Origin: Arthrobacter oryzae
Lineage (GTDB): Bacteria; Actinomycetota; Actinomycetes; Actinomycetales; Micrococcaceae
Length of the DNA: 64,000 bases
Reading direction: 5' to 3'
NCBI RefSeq assembly: GCF_003634095.1
Contig: NZ_RBIR01000002.1
Span: 124,001-188,000 of the forward strand
The notes beneath the pieces are model-generated. The model ran no database searches and was not told the DNA's origin. It saw only the letters and a program-made list of their open reading frames with translations. A program made the translations under genes and the position numbers. This document shows positions 31,280 through 41,709 of the stretch, one piece after another (the stretch's first letter is position 1; each line of letters starts with the position of its first letter).

Positions 31280-34200
31280 CTAGCCTCCGGCCGCCGCTGA
31301 AGGTGTGGCTGACGGCGTGGCTGACGGGGTGGGCGACGGGGCCGGCGAGGACGTGCCCGCCGGGGGCGCCGTGGTCTCCAGCTTCGCTTCGGCTTCGAGC
31401 GCCTTCTGCAGCGAGGCGGCGAGCTTCTTCTGCTGGTCGCCGTAGGTCGCGAAGTCGCCCTTGGCGAGGGCGTCCTGGCCTGCCTTGATCGCGGCGTTGG
31501 CTGCATCGAGGGCGGCCTTCAGGTCCGCCTTCGCATTCGTCGTCCCTGGGGCGGTGCCCCCTGGCGTCGTGGTGCCACCGGGAGTTTGTCCCTTGTTCGC
31601 CTGGTCTCCTGCCGCGGCCCCCGAATTTCCGCCGAACAACTGGTTCAAGGCCTCGTCCAGCGTGGGTGCGAATCCGATCTTGTCGCCGAACGCCACCAGG
31701 ACGCGCTGCAGCGTCGGATAGGAGGTCTCACCCGTGGAACGCAGATAGACGGGCTGGACGTAGGCCATGCCGCCGCCCACTGGCAGTGTGAGGAGGTTGC
31801 CGTTGAGTACCGCCGACGCACCCTGCCGCAGCAGGTTGAGGGCCTGCGAAACGGTGGGGTCGGAGTTGAACTTGTTCTGCGCCTGGCCGGGGCCGGGGAC
31901 CTGGGTTTCCGGCGGGATCTGCAGGAGCCTGAGCTGGCCGTAGCTGTCCGCCTTCACACCCTTCTGGTTGCCCGCATCCGAGTCCGCCGCCAAGTATCCG
32001 TAAAGTACGTTGCGGGCGTTGCCGTTGACCACCTGCGGGATGAACGAGGAGGTCAGCTGGAACGCCGGCTTGCTCTGGTCGGGCATCTTGAGCGACATGT
32101 AGTACGGCGGTTGCTTGACCTCGTCCTTGACAGTCGGGTCGTTAGGCACGGACCAGGCGTCATTATTGGTGTAGAAGGCATCCGGATTGGTGACGTGGTA
32201 ACGGCCCAGCAGCTCGCGCTGGACCTTGAACAGGTCCTCCGGGTACCGCACATGGCTCATCAGGGCACCGGACATCTCCGAATACGGCTTTACCGACGTC
32301 GGGAAGATCTTCTGCCAGGCCTTCAGCACCGGGTCCTGGGTGTCCCAGGCGTACAGCGTCACGGAGCCGTCGTAGGCATCCACGGTGGCCTTGACCGAGT
32401 TGCGGATGTAGTTAACCGAGTTGTTCGGCAACGCTACCGTCCTGTTTGCCGCGGTCTGCGAATCGGCCGTGGCGGCGGAGAGCTGCTCCTGCTGGGAGTA
32501 GGGGAAATACGGGCTGGTGGTGTACCCGTCCACGATCCACTTCACCCTGCCGTCGACGACGGCGGGGTAGGCGTTGCCGTCCACGGTCAGGTACGGCGCG
32601 ACCTTTTCGACGCGGTCCCGCGGGTCGCGGTCGTAGAGGATCTGCGACTGGGCGTTGACGCCGTCGGAAAGCAGCAGGTCCGAGGACTGGAACTTGATCG
32701 CATAGAGGATCTTGTTGAAGAAGCTGCCCACGTTCGGGCCGCCGTTGCCCGTGAACGTGTACTGCGTATCGCTTTCGCCTTCCTTGCCCGCGGGCCGGTC
32801 CTGCTCGCGGTGCGGTGCGTCGGCCGGGGCGCCCACGATCGAGTAGTCGGGCGAGTTCTGGCCGAAATAGATGCGGGGCTGGTAGGTCGAATCGTTGCCG
32901 AGAACCCCCGTGGACGGGATGCCCGCCTGCAGGAATTCCGGCTTGCCGTCTACGGTGAACTTGTTGCCCTTGGCCGCGACGACGCCGTAGCCGTGCGTGT
33001 AGACGACGTGCCGGTTCAGCCAGGACTGTTGGTTCGTGGCCAGCCCGTCCGGGTTCAGCTCACGAACGGCGATGACTGTGTCCTGGGTCTTGCCGTTGAT
33101 CTGGTAGCGGTCCACATTCAGGGCGCTGGGGAACTGGTAGTAGGGTCGGTACTGTTCGAGCTGCGAGAACGCATCCGAGATCAGGTTCGGGTCCAGCAGC
33201 CGGATGTTGGCGGTGGTCTGCGCATCGGGGGCCAGCGCGCCGGTGGTGGCGTTGGTGGTGGCGTTGTAGCGTTTTTCCTGCACCTTATCCAGGCCGTAGG
33301 CGGCACGGGTCATGGCAATGTTCCGCTTGATGTATTCGTTCTCCAGGGTCTGTTCCGAGGGCCGGACCTGGAACTGCTGAATGACCCATGGATAGACCCC
33401 GCCGGCCAGGATGGCCGTGATGATCAGCATGGCCGTGCCGATCACCGGAAGGCGCCACTTTCCGATCACAGCGGCGACGATGAACAGCACGGCCACGATG
33501 GCCGCGGCCACCGCCAGGATGGCCTTGGTCGGGATGACGGCGTTCACGTCCGTGTAGAGCGCACCGGCCCAGCGACCGCCGTTGTTCTGTACCGTGGAAT
33601 AGCGGTCCAGCCAGAAATTGATGCCCAGCAGGACCAGGAAGGCTGCGCCGGTGACGGCCAAGTGGATCTGAGCGGCGCGGCTGGTGAAGATCCCGCGTTC
33701 CATGATCCGGATGCTGCCGTAGAGATAGTGGGTGAGGATGCCCGCAAGCCCCGCGACCACCGTGACGCTGATGAGGAACCCGGTGACGAAGCCCAGGAAC
33801 GGCAGCGTCATGAGGTAGAAGCTGATGTCCAGGCCGAACTGCGGATCGTTCTGGCCGAAGGGCTCCTGGTTGAAGAACAGGAGGACTTTTTGCCACTGGC
33901 TGGCCGCGGCGCTGCCCGCAAACAGGCCAAAGAGAATGGGAAGTCCCACCATCACAACGCGCCGGACGGGTTCGAGCTGGACCTGGTACCGGTTCAGGTT
34001 GTCCCGGACTTCAGAGTCCGGTGCGTAGACGGGCCGCGCATGGTACGCAATCCGGATGGCGAAGAAGACCGCGGCGAACATGATGGCGAAACCAGTCAGG
34101 AAGATCGCGATCCTGGACAGGTTCTCGGTCATGAACACTTCGAAGAACCCGAGTTGCTGGTACCAGAGGACATCCGTCCACACGTTGGCGAAGAAGATGA

Positions 34201-34300
34201 ATCCGACCACAATCAGGGCCACGATGATCAGCGTCGGCGTCAGGGCGCCGCGTCGTGTCTGGGGTCTTCCGGGCGGGACTGTGCTGGCGGGACGGGACAA
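31280..34300 (-). CDS. UPF0182 family large membrane protein
   Basis: A 1006-residue protein of the actinobacterial UPF0182 (COG1615) family, function unknown. About seven hydrophobic helices fill residues 20-310, beginning [20 protein letters not shown] and including [11 protein letters not shown]. The large remainder (about 320-900) is extracytoplasmic by topology, with conserved segments such as [26 protein letters not shown] and YVQPVYLRS. The C-terminal 100 residues are Ala/Pro/Thr/Ser-rich. The TTG at 34298-34300 has GAGG about 9 nt upstream. It is downstream of the PDZ-Lon gene on the same strand, an order also known from mycobacteria (Rv3193c-Rv3194c). Confidence 0.92.
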   Translation of the reverse strand: MSRPASTVPPGRPQTRRGALTPTLIIVALIVVGFIFFANVWTDVLWYQQLGFFEVFMTENLSRIAIFLTGFAIMFAAVFFAIRIAYHARPVYAPDSEVRDNLNRYQVQLEPVRRVVMVGLPILFGLFAGSAAASQWQKVLLFFNQEPFGQNDPQFGLDISFYLMTLPFLGFVTGFLISVTVVAGLAGILTHYLYGSIRIMERGIFTSRAAQIHLAVTGAAFLVLLGINFWLDRYSTVQNNGGRWAGALYTDVNAVIPTKAILAVAAAIVAVLFIVAAVIGKWRLPVIGTAMLIITAILAGGVYPWVIQQFQVRPSEQTLENEYIKRNIAMTRAAYGLDKVQEKRYNATTNATTGALAPDAQTTANIRLLDPNLISDAFSQLEQYRPYYQFPSALNVDRYQINGKTQDTVIAVRELNPDGLATNQQSWLNRHVVYTHGYGVVAAKGNKFTVDGKPEFLQAGIPSTGVLGNDSTYQPRIYFGQNSPDYSIVGAPADAPHREQDRPAGKEGESDTQYTFTGNGGPNVGSFFNKILYAIKFQSSDLLLSDGVNAQSQILYDRDPRDRVEKVAPYLTVDGNAYPAVVDGRVKWIVDGYTTSPYFPYSQQEQLSAATADSQTAANRTVALPNNSVNYIRNSVKATVDAYDGSVTLYAWDTQDPVLKAWQKIFPTSVKPYSEMSGALMSHVRYPEDLFKVQRELLGRYHVTNPDAFYTNNDAWSVPNDPTVKDEVKQPPYYMSLKMPDQSKPAFQLTSSFIPQVVNGNARNVLYGYLAADSDAGNQKGVKADSYGQLRLLQIPPETQVPGPGQAQNKFNSDPTVSQALNLLRQGASAVLNGNLLTLPVGGGMAYVQPVYLRSTGETSYPTLQRVLVAFGDKIGFAPTLDEALNQLFGGNSGAAAGDQANKGQTPGGTTTPGGTAPGTTNAKADLKAALDAANAAIKAGQDALAKGDFATYGDQQKKLAASLQKALEAEAKLETTAPPAGTSSPAPSPTPSATPSATPSAAAGG

Positions 34301-34409
34301 ACTCGGTACCTCATAGCTGGTCGTCTACTGCTGGTTTTTTAGTTGTTGGTCGCTGCGGTGACTCAGTCCTGCGACCACGTGCCGGCGTTGCAGGGTTGAT
34401 GCATTCTAA

Positions 34410-34471
34410 CGGCCGCCGCTGCCGTTCCATCAGGGGCCTAGATCATGCTCCCGGGGGTACGGCGGCGGCCG
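34410..34471. terminator. inverted repeat between PDZ-Lon and UPF0182 genes
   Basis: CGGCCGCCGC (34410-34419) and GCGGCGGCCG (34462-34471) are exact inverted copies with a 42-nt loop. This may end the PDZ-Lon transcript or fold in the UPF0182 leader. Confidence 0.4.
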
Positions 34472-34514
34472 TCATTAGTGCCACGATTGGGGTCGGCGCT
34501 TAGTTCCGGCCAGT

Positions 34515-35663
34515 CTAGTTGCTGGTGCACACGGGGAGGCCGGAAATGTCGCCACCTGACGCGGCCAGTTCAACAGCTTTCCGCGCTTCGGTCAGGTTCT
34601 CCACCTTGACCACGTGTAGGCCCTCGGGAATGTGGCCCACGACGTCGTCGCAATTGGCGGCCGGCGCCAGGAACAACGTAGCCCCGCCGGACCTGGCTCC
34701 CTGCATCTTTTGCGCGATCCCGCCGATGGGACCCACGGCGCCGTCCGGGGTAATTGTTCCGGTCCCGGCGATGTGCTTGCCGCCGGTCAGGTCGCCGGGG
34801 GTGACGGTGTCAATGATGCCCAGGGCAAACATCATGCCGGCACTGGGGCCGCCAACCTTGTCGAGGGAGATCTTCACGTCAAACGGGAAAGTGAACTTGT
34901 ACTGCAGCAGGACGCCAAGGATGTAGCGGCCCGCGCTGTTCTTCGCCGGTGTGATGGTGATGGGCACCTGCCTGCCGGCTCGTTCCACGATGACTTTGAC
35001 GGGTTTGCCGTTGCCGGCGGCCAGTTCCGCCTGCACGACGCCGAGGGCCGTGATGGGCTTGCCGTTGATGGAAACCAGGATGTCGCCTGTCTGCAGCAGA
35101 CCCTTCGAGGCGGAGTCATCCGGCAGGCTGTCCACCTGCATCTTCTGGCCAAACGGAATATGCAGTTCTTTCAGTGCCGAGGCGACCGCGTTCTCCTGAG
35201 AGGTGGTCATCGCCGTGGCGCTCTCCTGCTGGGACTGTTCCTTAGTCACGCCGGTGGGGAACAGCAGTTCCTGGGGGTAGACGGCCTTGGTCCCATTGAG
35301 CCATGCGGAAAGGGCCTCGAACACGCTGACGGGACCGTTAGGACCGCCGTCGACGTAAACCGTGGTGAGGTCCAGATTGCCCTTGGCGGGAAAGGTCTCG
35401 TGACCGGTCACGCTGATGACCGGCTTGCCGTTGTCCTGGCCGATGGTGTTGAAGGTGGGTCCGGGCGACTCGACCACGTACGGCACGGGAAGGCTCACCG
35501 CGGTGATACCCAGTGCCAGCGCCAGCAGTCCCGAGACCAGCATGGCCGAGGATCGGTTGCCGCGCTTCCCGGCGCCGCCGGAACCTGCCGCTCGCGTCCT
35601 TCTCCCCCGGACCGGGCCGGCCGCCGGGTCGCTGGCGGGCTGTTCACCTTGGGTGACTGTCAT
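34515..35663 (-). CDS. membrane-anchored PDZ-Lon (S16) serine protease
   Basis: A 382-residue protein of the YlbL/Rv3194c type. A cytoplasmic tail of about 38 residues precedes a membrane helix (about 40-60, MLVSGLLALALGITAVSLPV) and PYVVESPGPTFNTIG. A PDZ domain lies at about 185-265 (LLQTGDILVSINGKPITALG). The Lon-type proteolytic domain covers about 270-375, with the catalytic Ser in GGPSAGMMFALG and Lys in GIAQKMQGAR. It is extracytoplasmic. ATG at 35661-35663 has GGAGAGG about 9 nt upstream; the open frame beyond is unsupported. It lies upstream of UPF0182, with which it is conserved. Confidence 0.92.
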   Translation of the reverse strand: MTVTQGEQPASDPAAGPVRGRRTRAAGSGGAGKRGNRSSAMLVSGLLALALGITAVSLPVPYVVESPGPTFNTIGQDNGKPVISVTGHETFPAKGNLDLTTVYVDGGPNGPVSVFEALSAWLNGTKAVYPQELLFPTGVTKEQSQQESATAMTTSQENAVASALKELHIPFGQKMQVDSLPDDSASKGLLQTGDILVSINGKPITALGVVQAELAAGNGKPVKVIVERAGRQVPITITPAKNSAGRYILGVLLQYKFTFPFDVKISLDKVGGPSAGMMFALGIIDTVTPGDLTGGKHIAGTGTITPDGAVGPIGGIAQKMQGARSGGATLFLAPAANCDDVVGHIPEGLHVVKVENLTEARKAVELAASGGDISGLPVCTSN

Positions 35664-35959
35664 TGAACGACCTCTCCGTGCCGGCGCGAGGGGCCGCGGC
35701 CCCTGACCGGGTTCCCTGCAGGACAACTCTGTCATGACAAGCCTGCCAAGACATCCTGAAAGGACGCCGGGACCGGGCACCTGGGCCGCAGCCTGACCCG
35801 GCTGCCGCATGCAAATATTCCAGCTTCCAACACTACGCGCTTGCTGCCCCCGGACCGCTCTTTGCCTACAGCGAACGTGGCGTGGTTTCGGCAGACAGCC
35901 GCTCTCGCCGGGGGGTACCGTGAAGTTGAGAAACAGCCACACCGACGATCGGCGGGATC
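35664..35959. other. divergent region between PDZ-Lon and DUF2342 genes
   Basis: A 296-base non-coding stretch. TACCGT at 35916-35921 (plus strand) is a possible -10 for the DUF2342 gene, with a leader of about 30 nt. Nothing else was recognised. Confidence 0.4.
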
Positions 35960-37450
35960 ATGACCTCCAACCCACTCAATCCGTCCAATGGCGACGAGGA
36001 ACCCAAGGATCCCTTGGCCGAAATGCTCAAGAACCTGATGGGCGGGGCGGGCATGGGCAACATTGACCCGGCCGAACTCGCCAAGGCCGCGGGCCTCCCG
36101 GACGATCCGAACCTGCTGGCCCAGATGTTCTCGCAGGTGCAGGCGATGATGAGCGCCCCCACGGAAGGGCCCGTCAACTGGCAGCTGGCCCATGAGAACG
36201 CCCGCCGCGTGGCTGCAAGCGGATCTGACCCCTCGGTCACGGCGCAGCAGTCCCGCGAGGTCGATGAAGCCCTGCGGCTGGCCGAACTCTGGCTGGACCA
36301 GGTCACGGGACTTCCTGCGACCGGGCTGATCGGCCGGGCCTGGTCCCGGGCCGAGTGGGTCGAGGAAACCCTGGGCACGTGGAAGCGGCTGACGGAGCCC
36401 GTGGCCAACAGCATTGCCAATGCGCTTTCCGCCGCCATGACCGAACAGATGCCCGAGGAAATGAAGGCGATGATGGGCGGGGCGTCCTCGATGATCCAGA
36501 ACATGGGCGGGGCGATCTTCGGCATGCAGCTTGGCCAGGCGATCGGTGCGCTCTCGGCCGAAGTGGTCAGCTCCACGGACATCGGCGTCCCCCTGGCAGA
36601 CCTCGAGATGGCGCTCCTGCCCGCCAACGTGGCGAAATTCGGTGAGGGCCTCAGCCTGCCGGAGAATGACATCCGGCTGTTCCTCGCCGTGCGCGAGGCG
36701 GCCCACGCCCGCCTGTTTGTCCAGGTCCCCTGGCTGCGCGGCCATCTGCTCAGCGCGATCGAAGCGTACGCCCGCGGCATCCACATCGATACGTCCAAGA
36801 TCGAAGAACTCGCCCGCGAAATTGATCCAAGCAACCCCGAGGGGATCCAGGAGGCGCTCTCGCAGGGTGTCTTCATGCCGCAGCGCACACCTGCCCAGGA
36901 GCAGGCCCTCGAAAAGCTGGAGACGGCGCTTGCCCTGGTGGAAGGCTGGGTGGATGAACTGACCTGGGGTGCCACCGAGAAGCTGCTCCCCTCCGCCGCT
37001 GCACTGCGCGAGACCGTCAGGCGGCGCCGTGCGACCGGGGGTCCTGCGGAACACGCGTTCTCCTCCCTGGTTGGCCTTGAACTGAGGCCGCGCCGGCTCC
37101 GCGAGGCCGCCACACTCTGGGCCTCGCTCAAGGATGAACGTGGGATCGAGGGCCGCGACGCCGTCTGGCAGCACCCTGATTTGCTGCCCACGGCCGAGGA
37201 TCTGGACGATCCGCAGGGCTTCAGCGAACGCCGGAAGCTTGTCGAAGCCAGCGACAGCGAGGTGGATGACGCCTTGCAGAAGCTTCTCAGCGGGGGCTTC
37301 GACGAGCCCGCCGAGGCCGGGGCAGAGGACTCCGGTTCCCACGAGGAACCGCCGGCGGTCAACAACGAGGACGGCGGCCAGGGCGGCCCCGAAGAGGATG
37401 GTGCGCCGGAAGAGGGCAAGCCCGAAGAGGGCAACGGCCCCAAGGCGTAG
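35960..37450 (+). CDS. DUF2342 zinc-dependent metalloprotease-like protein
   Basis: A 496-residue protein of the actinobacterial DUF2342 (putative hydrolase, Rv3195-like) family. The N terminus is Asn/Pro/Met-rich (MLKNLMGGAGMGNIDPAEL). The core has MFSQVQAMMSAP, FGMQLGQAIGALSAEVV, and a putative metal-binding helix REAAHARLFVQVPWLRGHL near residue 240. The C-terminal 70 residues are acidic (Glu/Asp/Pro/Gly) and probably disordered. ATG at 35960 is the family start; no strong ribosome binding site is visible. The substrate is unknown. It is divergent from PDZ-Lon, as in mycobacteria. Confidence 0.85.
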   Translation: MTSNPLNPSNGDEEPKDPLAEMLKNLMGGAGMGNIDPAELAKAAGLPDDPNLLAQMFSQVQAMMSAPTEGPVNWQLAHENARRVAASGSDPSVTAQQSREVDEALRLAELWLDQVTGLPATGLIGRAWSRAEWVEETLGTWKRLTEPVANSIANALSAAMTEQMPEEMKAMMGGASSMIQNMGGAIFGMQLGQAIGALSAEVVSSTDIGVPLADLEMALLPANVAKFGEGLSLPENDIRLFLAVREAAHARLFVQVPWLRGHLLSAIEAYARGIHIDTSKIEELAREIDPSNPEGIQEALSQGVFMPQRTPAQEQALEKLETALALVEGWVDELTWGATEKLLPSAAALRETVRRRRATGGPAEHAFSSLVGLELRPRRLREAATLWASLKDERGIEGRDAVWQHPDLLPTAEDLDDPQGFSERRKLVEASDSEVDDALQKLLSGGFDEPAEAGAEDSGSHEEPPAVNNEDGGQGGPEEDGAPEEGKPEEGNGPKA

Positions 37451-37457
37451 TGCCCTT

Positions 37458-37487
37458 GGTCCGGGTCGCCGCAGGGCGGCCCGGACC
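37458..37487. terminator. hairpin between convergent DUF2342 and YgjP-like genes
   Basis: GGTCCGGG (37458-37465) pairs with CCCGGACC (37480-37487), continuing as CGCC/GGCG with one wobble and a GCAG loop. It separates the two convergent genes. Confidence 0.75.
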
Positions 37488-37495
37488 GCTGGACT

Positions 37496-38155
37496 CTAGT
37501 GGGCCCCGGCCGGGATATCAGTTCCGGCCGGGGCTTCTTCATACCCGTCACCGGGCGCCAGGCCGCGGGAGGTCGCGAATGAAACCCCCTCGAGGAAGGC
37601 CTTGGCCCGTTCCGTCTCCGGGTATGCCGCCAGCAGCCGCCAGAAAGCGGCATCGTGCCCGGCGACCAGGAGGTGAGCGAGTTCGTGGAGCAGCACATAG
37701 TCGATCACCCACTGAGGCATCGGCTGAAGCTTCGCCGACAGCCGGATGGTTCCCTCCGACGGAGTCGCCGAACCCCAGCGTGAATGCTGATTGGTGACCC
37801 AGCGGACCGAGGACGGCACCGCCCTGCCGCCCAAATACTTTGTTGAAAGCTCGGCGGCGTGGGCGGCAAGATCGGCGTCGGAGCGGGGCCGCCGCCGGCC
37901 GGCGCCGCGCGCGCCGCGGGCACCTTGGAGCCGAAGCTTCTCCAGCATGCGGTGGACCCATTCCCGTTCCTGGGCCCGGCTGAACGAGGCGGGGATGGCG
38001 ACCACGGCGGTGCCGTCTTCCCAGAACGCGGCGACGGTGCGGCGCCGGCGAGCAGACCGGCGCACCACCACCGGGGCACCGTCGGCGGTGGTCAGCGGCG
38101 TGGCCGCGGGAACGCCGCCGGAGCCGGAGGCAGGATTCTTACCGGGGCCCGGCAT
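37496..38155 (-). CDS. YgjP-like (DUF45) zinc metalloprotease-type protein
   Basis: A 219-residue protein of the YgjP/M48-like group. The zinc site HELAHLLVAGHDAAFW is intact near residue 165. Upstream are SSVRWVTNQHSRWGSATP and QWVIDYVLLHELAH, the standard family blocks. It is cytoplasmic, with an N-terminal Pro/Gly/Ala stretch. The ATG at 38153-38155 shares its A with the uvrD2 stop (TGATG), so translation is coupled to the helicase; an open frame to 38350 would overlap uvrD2. The substrate is unknown; its pairing with a helicase suggests but does not prove a repair link. Confidence 0.88.
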   Translation of the reverse strand: MPGPGKNPASGSGGVPAATPLTTADGAPVVVRRSARRRRTVAAFWEDGTAVVAIPASFSRAQEREWVHRMLEKLRLQGARGARGAGRRRPRSDADLAAHAAELSTKYLGGRAVPSSVRWVTNQHSRWGSATPSEGTIRLSAKLQPMPQWVIDYVLLHELAHLLVAGHDAAFWRLLAAYPETERAKAFLEGVSFATSRGLAPGDGYEEAPAGTDIPAGAH

Positions 38156-40350
38156 CACTGCACGGTGCTTTCGACCAAGACCTTCAGGACCGCCTCGCCA
38201 TACTTCTCCAGCTTGGAGGGACCCACGCCGGCGAGTTCGGCCAACTGTTCCAGCGAGTCGGGCCGGGCCTCGGCGATGGCGGTCAGTGTGGCATCGGTGA
38301 ACACGACAAAGGCGGGCACGTCGGCCTCGAGGGCCACGTCCTTGCGCCATTGCCGGAGGGCATCAAACGTCTGTTCCTCGTAGCTGGGCGGGCACTGGTT
38401 GCAGCGGCCCACCTTGCGTTCCGCGCCGCTGGAGAGCATGCTGCCGCAGACCCGGCACGACGCCGGGACGGCAGCCTTCCGGCGCGGCGCCGGCCCCTTG
38501 CCGCGAAGCTGGGAGCTGGCCACCGAGTCGGGGCGCAGTCCGTCCAGGAAGCGCGAAGGCTTGCGGTTGGCCCGTCCGCCCGGGGTCCGTGCCGTGGACC
38601 AGGACAGGAACAAGTGTTCCCGGGCACGGGTGATGCCCACATACAGGAGCCGGCGTTCCTCGTCCACCGATTCCGGGCTGTCCGCGAACGAGATCGGCAT
38701 GAGCCCCTCGCTGAGCCCCACGAGGAACACCGCGTCCCATTCCAGTCCCTTGGCGGCGTGGAGCGAGGCCAGGGTGACGCCCTGGACAGTGGGGGCATGT
38801 TGGGCGAGAGAGCGTTCCTGGAGCTCGTTGACGAAGTCGGAGAGGCTGAACTGATCCCCCCGGCTGAGGACGAGCTCGTCGGCCAGCGCAACGAGGGCGG
38901 CCAGCGACTCCCACCGTTCCCGCAGCGCGCCGCCGCTGTGCGGCGCCGCGTCGGTGTAGCCCAGGGAGGCTACGATGTCGCGCACCAGCTGGCCCAGCGG
39001 CTCGGGAGAGGCGGTTTCGGCTGCCGCCCGGGTGGCAGCCCGGAGCTGCAGGATGGCGTCCCGGACTTCCTTCCGGGCGAAGAACCGCTCACCGCCGCGC
39101 AGCTGGTAACCGATTCCCGCCGAGGCCAGCGCCTGCTCGTAGGCTTCAGACTGCCCGTTGGTGCGGAAGAGCACGGCGACCTGGCTGGCGAAGGTGCCGG
39201 CGTCGAGCAGTCCGCGGATGCGGGCGGCTACCGTGGCGGCCTCGGCCTCGTCGTCGGAGCATTCGGTGAACTGCGGGACCGGGCCCGCCGGCCGCTGTGC
39301 CACAAGCTGCAGGGGGGTGGCCCAGGCTGCGTCCGCCGCGGGGCCGCCGCTGCGCCGGCCGCCGAGGAGGTCGTTGGCGAGCTTGACCACTTGCGGGGTG
39401 GAGCGGTAGTCCCGAATCAGTTTGACCACGTGGGCCTCGGGGTACATGGCCTTGAAGCCGAGCAGGTGCTTCGGCGAGGCACCGGTGAAGGAATAGATGG
39501 TCTGGCTGGCGTCGCCAACGACGCAGAGGTCATCACGGCCGCCCAGCCACAGTTCCAGGAGCCGCTGCTGCAACGGGGAAACGTCCTGGTATTCGTCGAC
39601 GACGAAGTGGCGGTACTGCTCCCGGACGGTCGCCGCCACCTTCGGGTCCTCCTGCAGGATCCCGACGGTGATCAGCAGCACGTCCTCGAAATCGATGACG
39701 TTGCGGTCGGTCTTGACGTCCTCATAGGACTGGAAGACGCGGGCCACGGCCGTCAGGTCGAAACCGCCCGGGTTGCCGCGGCCCTGGGCGTTCTCCAGGT
39801 AGTTCGCCGGCGTCAGCATGGAGACCTTGGCCCACTCAATTTCGGAGGCGAGGTCCCGGATCGACGCACGGTCCGTGCTGAGCCGGAGCCGCCGAGCGGC
39901 CTCGGCGATCATCTGCGCCTTGTGGTCCAGCAGGTTGGGCAGCGTCCCGCCGACCGCCTGCGGCCAGAAGAACTGCAGCTGGCGCAGCGCCGCGGCGTGG
40001 AAGGTGCGGGCTTGGACGTTGCCGACACCGAGGTCACGGAGCCGGCTGCGCATCTCGGCGGCGGCCCGGGAAGTGAAGGTGACGGCCAGGAGCCGCTGCG
40101 GGCTGTATACCCCGGAGTGCACGCCGTAGGCGATCCGGTGCGTGATGGCGCGGGTCTTTCCGGTCCCGGCGCCGGCCAGCACGCACATCGGTCCCTGCAG
40201 GGTGCTGGCGACCTCGCGCTGCTCGGCGTCGAGTCCGCCGAGGATCCGTTCTTCGAGGGAGCGGGCGTCCGGTTCGGGGCCGGCGCCGGACGTGGCGTCT
40301 GCGGGCTCGCCGGCGGGAGTTGTACTGAAGTTCAATTTCTCTGTGGTCAC
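38155..40350 (-). CDS. uvrD2: UvrD2-type superfamily 1 DNA helicase
   Basis: A 731-residue 3'-5' helicase. Walker A GAGTGKTRA near residue 60, Walker B DEYQDVSPLQQ, GDASQTIYSFTGAS, and motifs IV-VI (LHAAKGLEWDAVFLVGL, VGITRAREHLFLSW) are present. After the motor comes a four-cysteine zinc motif (CRVCG...CNQCP) and a C-terminal HRDC domain, the arrangement of mycobacterial UvrD2. The GTG at 40348-40350 is the best start I can see; the frame to 40521 lacks helicase sequence and overlaps little. nudC lies 49 nt upstream and the YgjP-like gene is coupled downstream. Confidence 0.94.
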   Translation of the reverse strand: MTTEKLNFSTTPAGEPADATSGAGPEPDARSLEERILGGLDAEQREVASTLQGPMCVLAGAGTGKTRAITHRIAYGVHSGVYSPQRLLAVTFTSRAAAEMRSRLRDLGVGNVQARTFHAAALRQLQFFWPQAVGGTLPNLLDHKAQMIAEAARRLRLSTDRASIRDLASEIEWAKVSMLTPANYLENAQGRGNPGGFDLTAVARVFQSYEDVKTDRNVIDFEDVLLITVGILQEDPKVAATVREQYRHFVVDEYQDVSPLQQRLLELWLGGRDDLCVVGDASQTIYSFTGASPKHLLGFKAMYPEAHVVKLIRDYRSTPQVVKLANDLLGGRRSGGPAADAAWATPLQLVAQRPAGPVPQFTECSDDEAEAATVAARIRGLLDAGTFASQVAVLFRTNGQSEAYEQALASAGIGYQLRGGERFFARKEVRDAILQLRAATRAAAETASPEPLGQLVRDIVASLGYTDAAPHSGGALRERWESLAALVALADELVLSRGDQFSLSDFVNELQERSLAQHAPTVQGVTLASLHAAKGLEWDAVFLVGLSEGLMPISFADSPESVDEERRLLYVGITRAREHLFLSWSTARTPGGRANRKPSRFLDGLRPDSVASSQLRGKGPAPRRKAAVPASCRVCGSMLSSGAERKVGRCNQCPPSYEEQTFDALRQWRKDVALEADVPAFVVFTDATLTAIAEARPDSLEQLAELAGVGPSKLEKYGEAVLKVLVESTVQ

Positions 40351-40399
40351 GTTGCTGCTCAGTCGGTAGTCGGTGTCCTGCGGATGGGGACAGGCCGTG

Positions 40400-41521
40400 T
40401 CAGGCGCTGTCTGCGGCGTCCTGGATGACGCCGCCGTACCAGTGTTCGATGAGGGACCGGGCGATGGAGAGCCTGCTGGAAATGACGATCTCGCCGCTGA
40501 GGACCGCTTCCTGCAGTTCACTCCGGCTGAACCAGCGGGCCCGGGTGACCTCGACGCCGTCGGGCCGGGCCTCGGTGTCCGGTGTGGTGGCTGTGAAGCC
40601 GAGCATTAGTGAGGCCGGGAACGGCCAGGACTGCGATCCGAGGTACTGGGAGGCGCTGACGCGGACTCCGACTTCCTCGCCAATCTCGCGCTGCACGGCC
40701 TGTTCGAGCGACTCCCCCGGCTCGACGAAGCCGGCGAGGGTTGAATAGTTCCGCGCGTCGAGGGGCCCGCCCCCGCCGAGCAGCAGCCGCCCGTCGGGAC
40801 CCACGACGGTCACGATGATGGCCGGATCCGTGCGGGGGTAGTGCTCGGAGTTGTCAGCCGGGCAGCGGCGGACCCAGCCGCCGGCCTCCGGCAGCGTGGG
40901 CGTGCCGCAGCGCGGACAATGGGTGTGCGTGGCATGCCAGTTGGCGATGGCGCTGGCCTCGATGAACAGCGCCGTGTCCGTCGCGTTCAAGCGGGCGGCC
41001 ACTTCGCGGAAACCGGCCCACTGCGCGTCGCCGGGGATCCCGGCGACATGAGCCTCGAACTCCTCGGCCCGGACTTCGAACTGCGCCGGCAGCACGAAGA
41101 GGACGAGCTCGGTGCCGGCGCCGAGCTCCGAACCGGCCAGGGCTGAACCCAGATAGATCACGTGCTCCGGAGCATACGGGGTGTTCGCGAGATGCCCGGC
41201 GAGCTCGGCCGCGTCCAGGAGGACGAGGCTGTCCTCGCTGACCAGGGCCTGCCGGCCGGAGAGCACCATGGCGCGGGCCGAGCCTGAATTGACCAGCTCG
41301 GCCAGCATTCCGGGTTTCAGCCGGGCCGCGGATCCGCGGTCGATCAGCGCCGGGTGCACCGGAAGAACCGTCTCCATCAGGTGGTTTGCCGGCAGAAGCT
41401 GCACCGGCCCGCCGCGGCCGGGCGACGCACTCTCCGACGACGCGCTGCCGGATGGCGCGCTGCCGGATGACGAGGATTCAGAGGGCGATTGCTCTGATGC
41501 CGGTGACTCCGCAAGACTCAT
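40400..41521 (-). CDS. nudC: NAD+/NADH diphosphatase NudC
   Basis: A 373-residue Nudix hydrolase that cleaves NAD(H) and can remove NAD caps from RNA. A 45-residue Ser/Glu/Pro low-complexity N terminus is unusual for the family. The zinc ribbon HCPRCGTPTL...RRCPADN, the Nudix box (GFVEPGESLEQAV through REIGEEVGV) and the NudC-specific SQSWPFPASLMLGF follow. The ATG at 41519-41521 has TACGGT exactly 6 nt upstream and no good ribosome binding site, so it may be leaderless. It lies just upstream of uvrD2. Confidence 0.93.
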   Translation of the reverse strand: MSLAESPASEQSPSESSSSGSAPSGSASSESASPGRGGPVQLLPANHLMETVLPVHPALIDRGSAARLKPGMLAELVNSGSARAMVLSGRQALVSEDSLVLLDAAELAGHLANTPYAPEHVIYLGSALAGSELGAGTELVLFVLPAQFEVRAEEFEAHVAGIPGDAQWAGFREVAARLNATDTALFIEASAIANWHATHTHCPRCGTPTLPEAGGWVRRCPADNSEHYPRTDPAIIVTVVGPDGRLLLGGGGPLDARNYSTLAGFVEPGESLEQAVQREIGEEVGVRVSASQYLGSQSWPFPASLMLGFTATTPDTEARPDGVEVTRARWFSRSELQEAVLSGEIVISSRLSIARSLIEHWYGGVIQDAADSA

Positions 41522-41527
41522 ATACCC

Positions 41528-41533
41528 ACCGTA
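41528..41533 (-). promoter_or_regulatory. -10 box TACGGT of leaderless nudC
   Basis: TACGGT, then GGGTAT (6 nt), then ATG on the minus strand. Confidence 0.5.
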
Positions 41534-41709
41534 CTGACTCGGGCAGACAATTGACATTTTGCCGCCAACGCGGCCGCCCGTCCGGAATCAAGCGCGCGGG
41601 AGGCTCTGTGGCTGGGCTTTGGCTGGGAAGCAACGCCGATTTACCCATGTTTTGGCCCCCTATCTGAAGACTCGCCGGAGTGCATCGCCGTCTTGGGCGC
41701 CGCTCAACC

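Noticed and set aside
31586..34342. Very long antisense frame (about 918 codons) opposite the UPF0182 gene
   Set aside because: It mirrors a recognised family gene, and its peptide is Arg/Gly/Val/His-rich without domains. Long antisense frames are expected in high-GC coding DNA.
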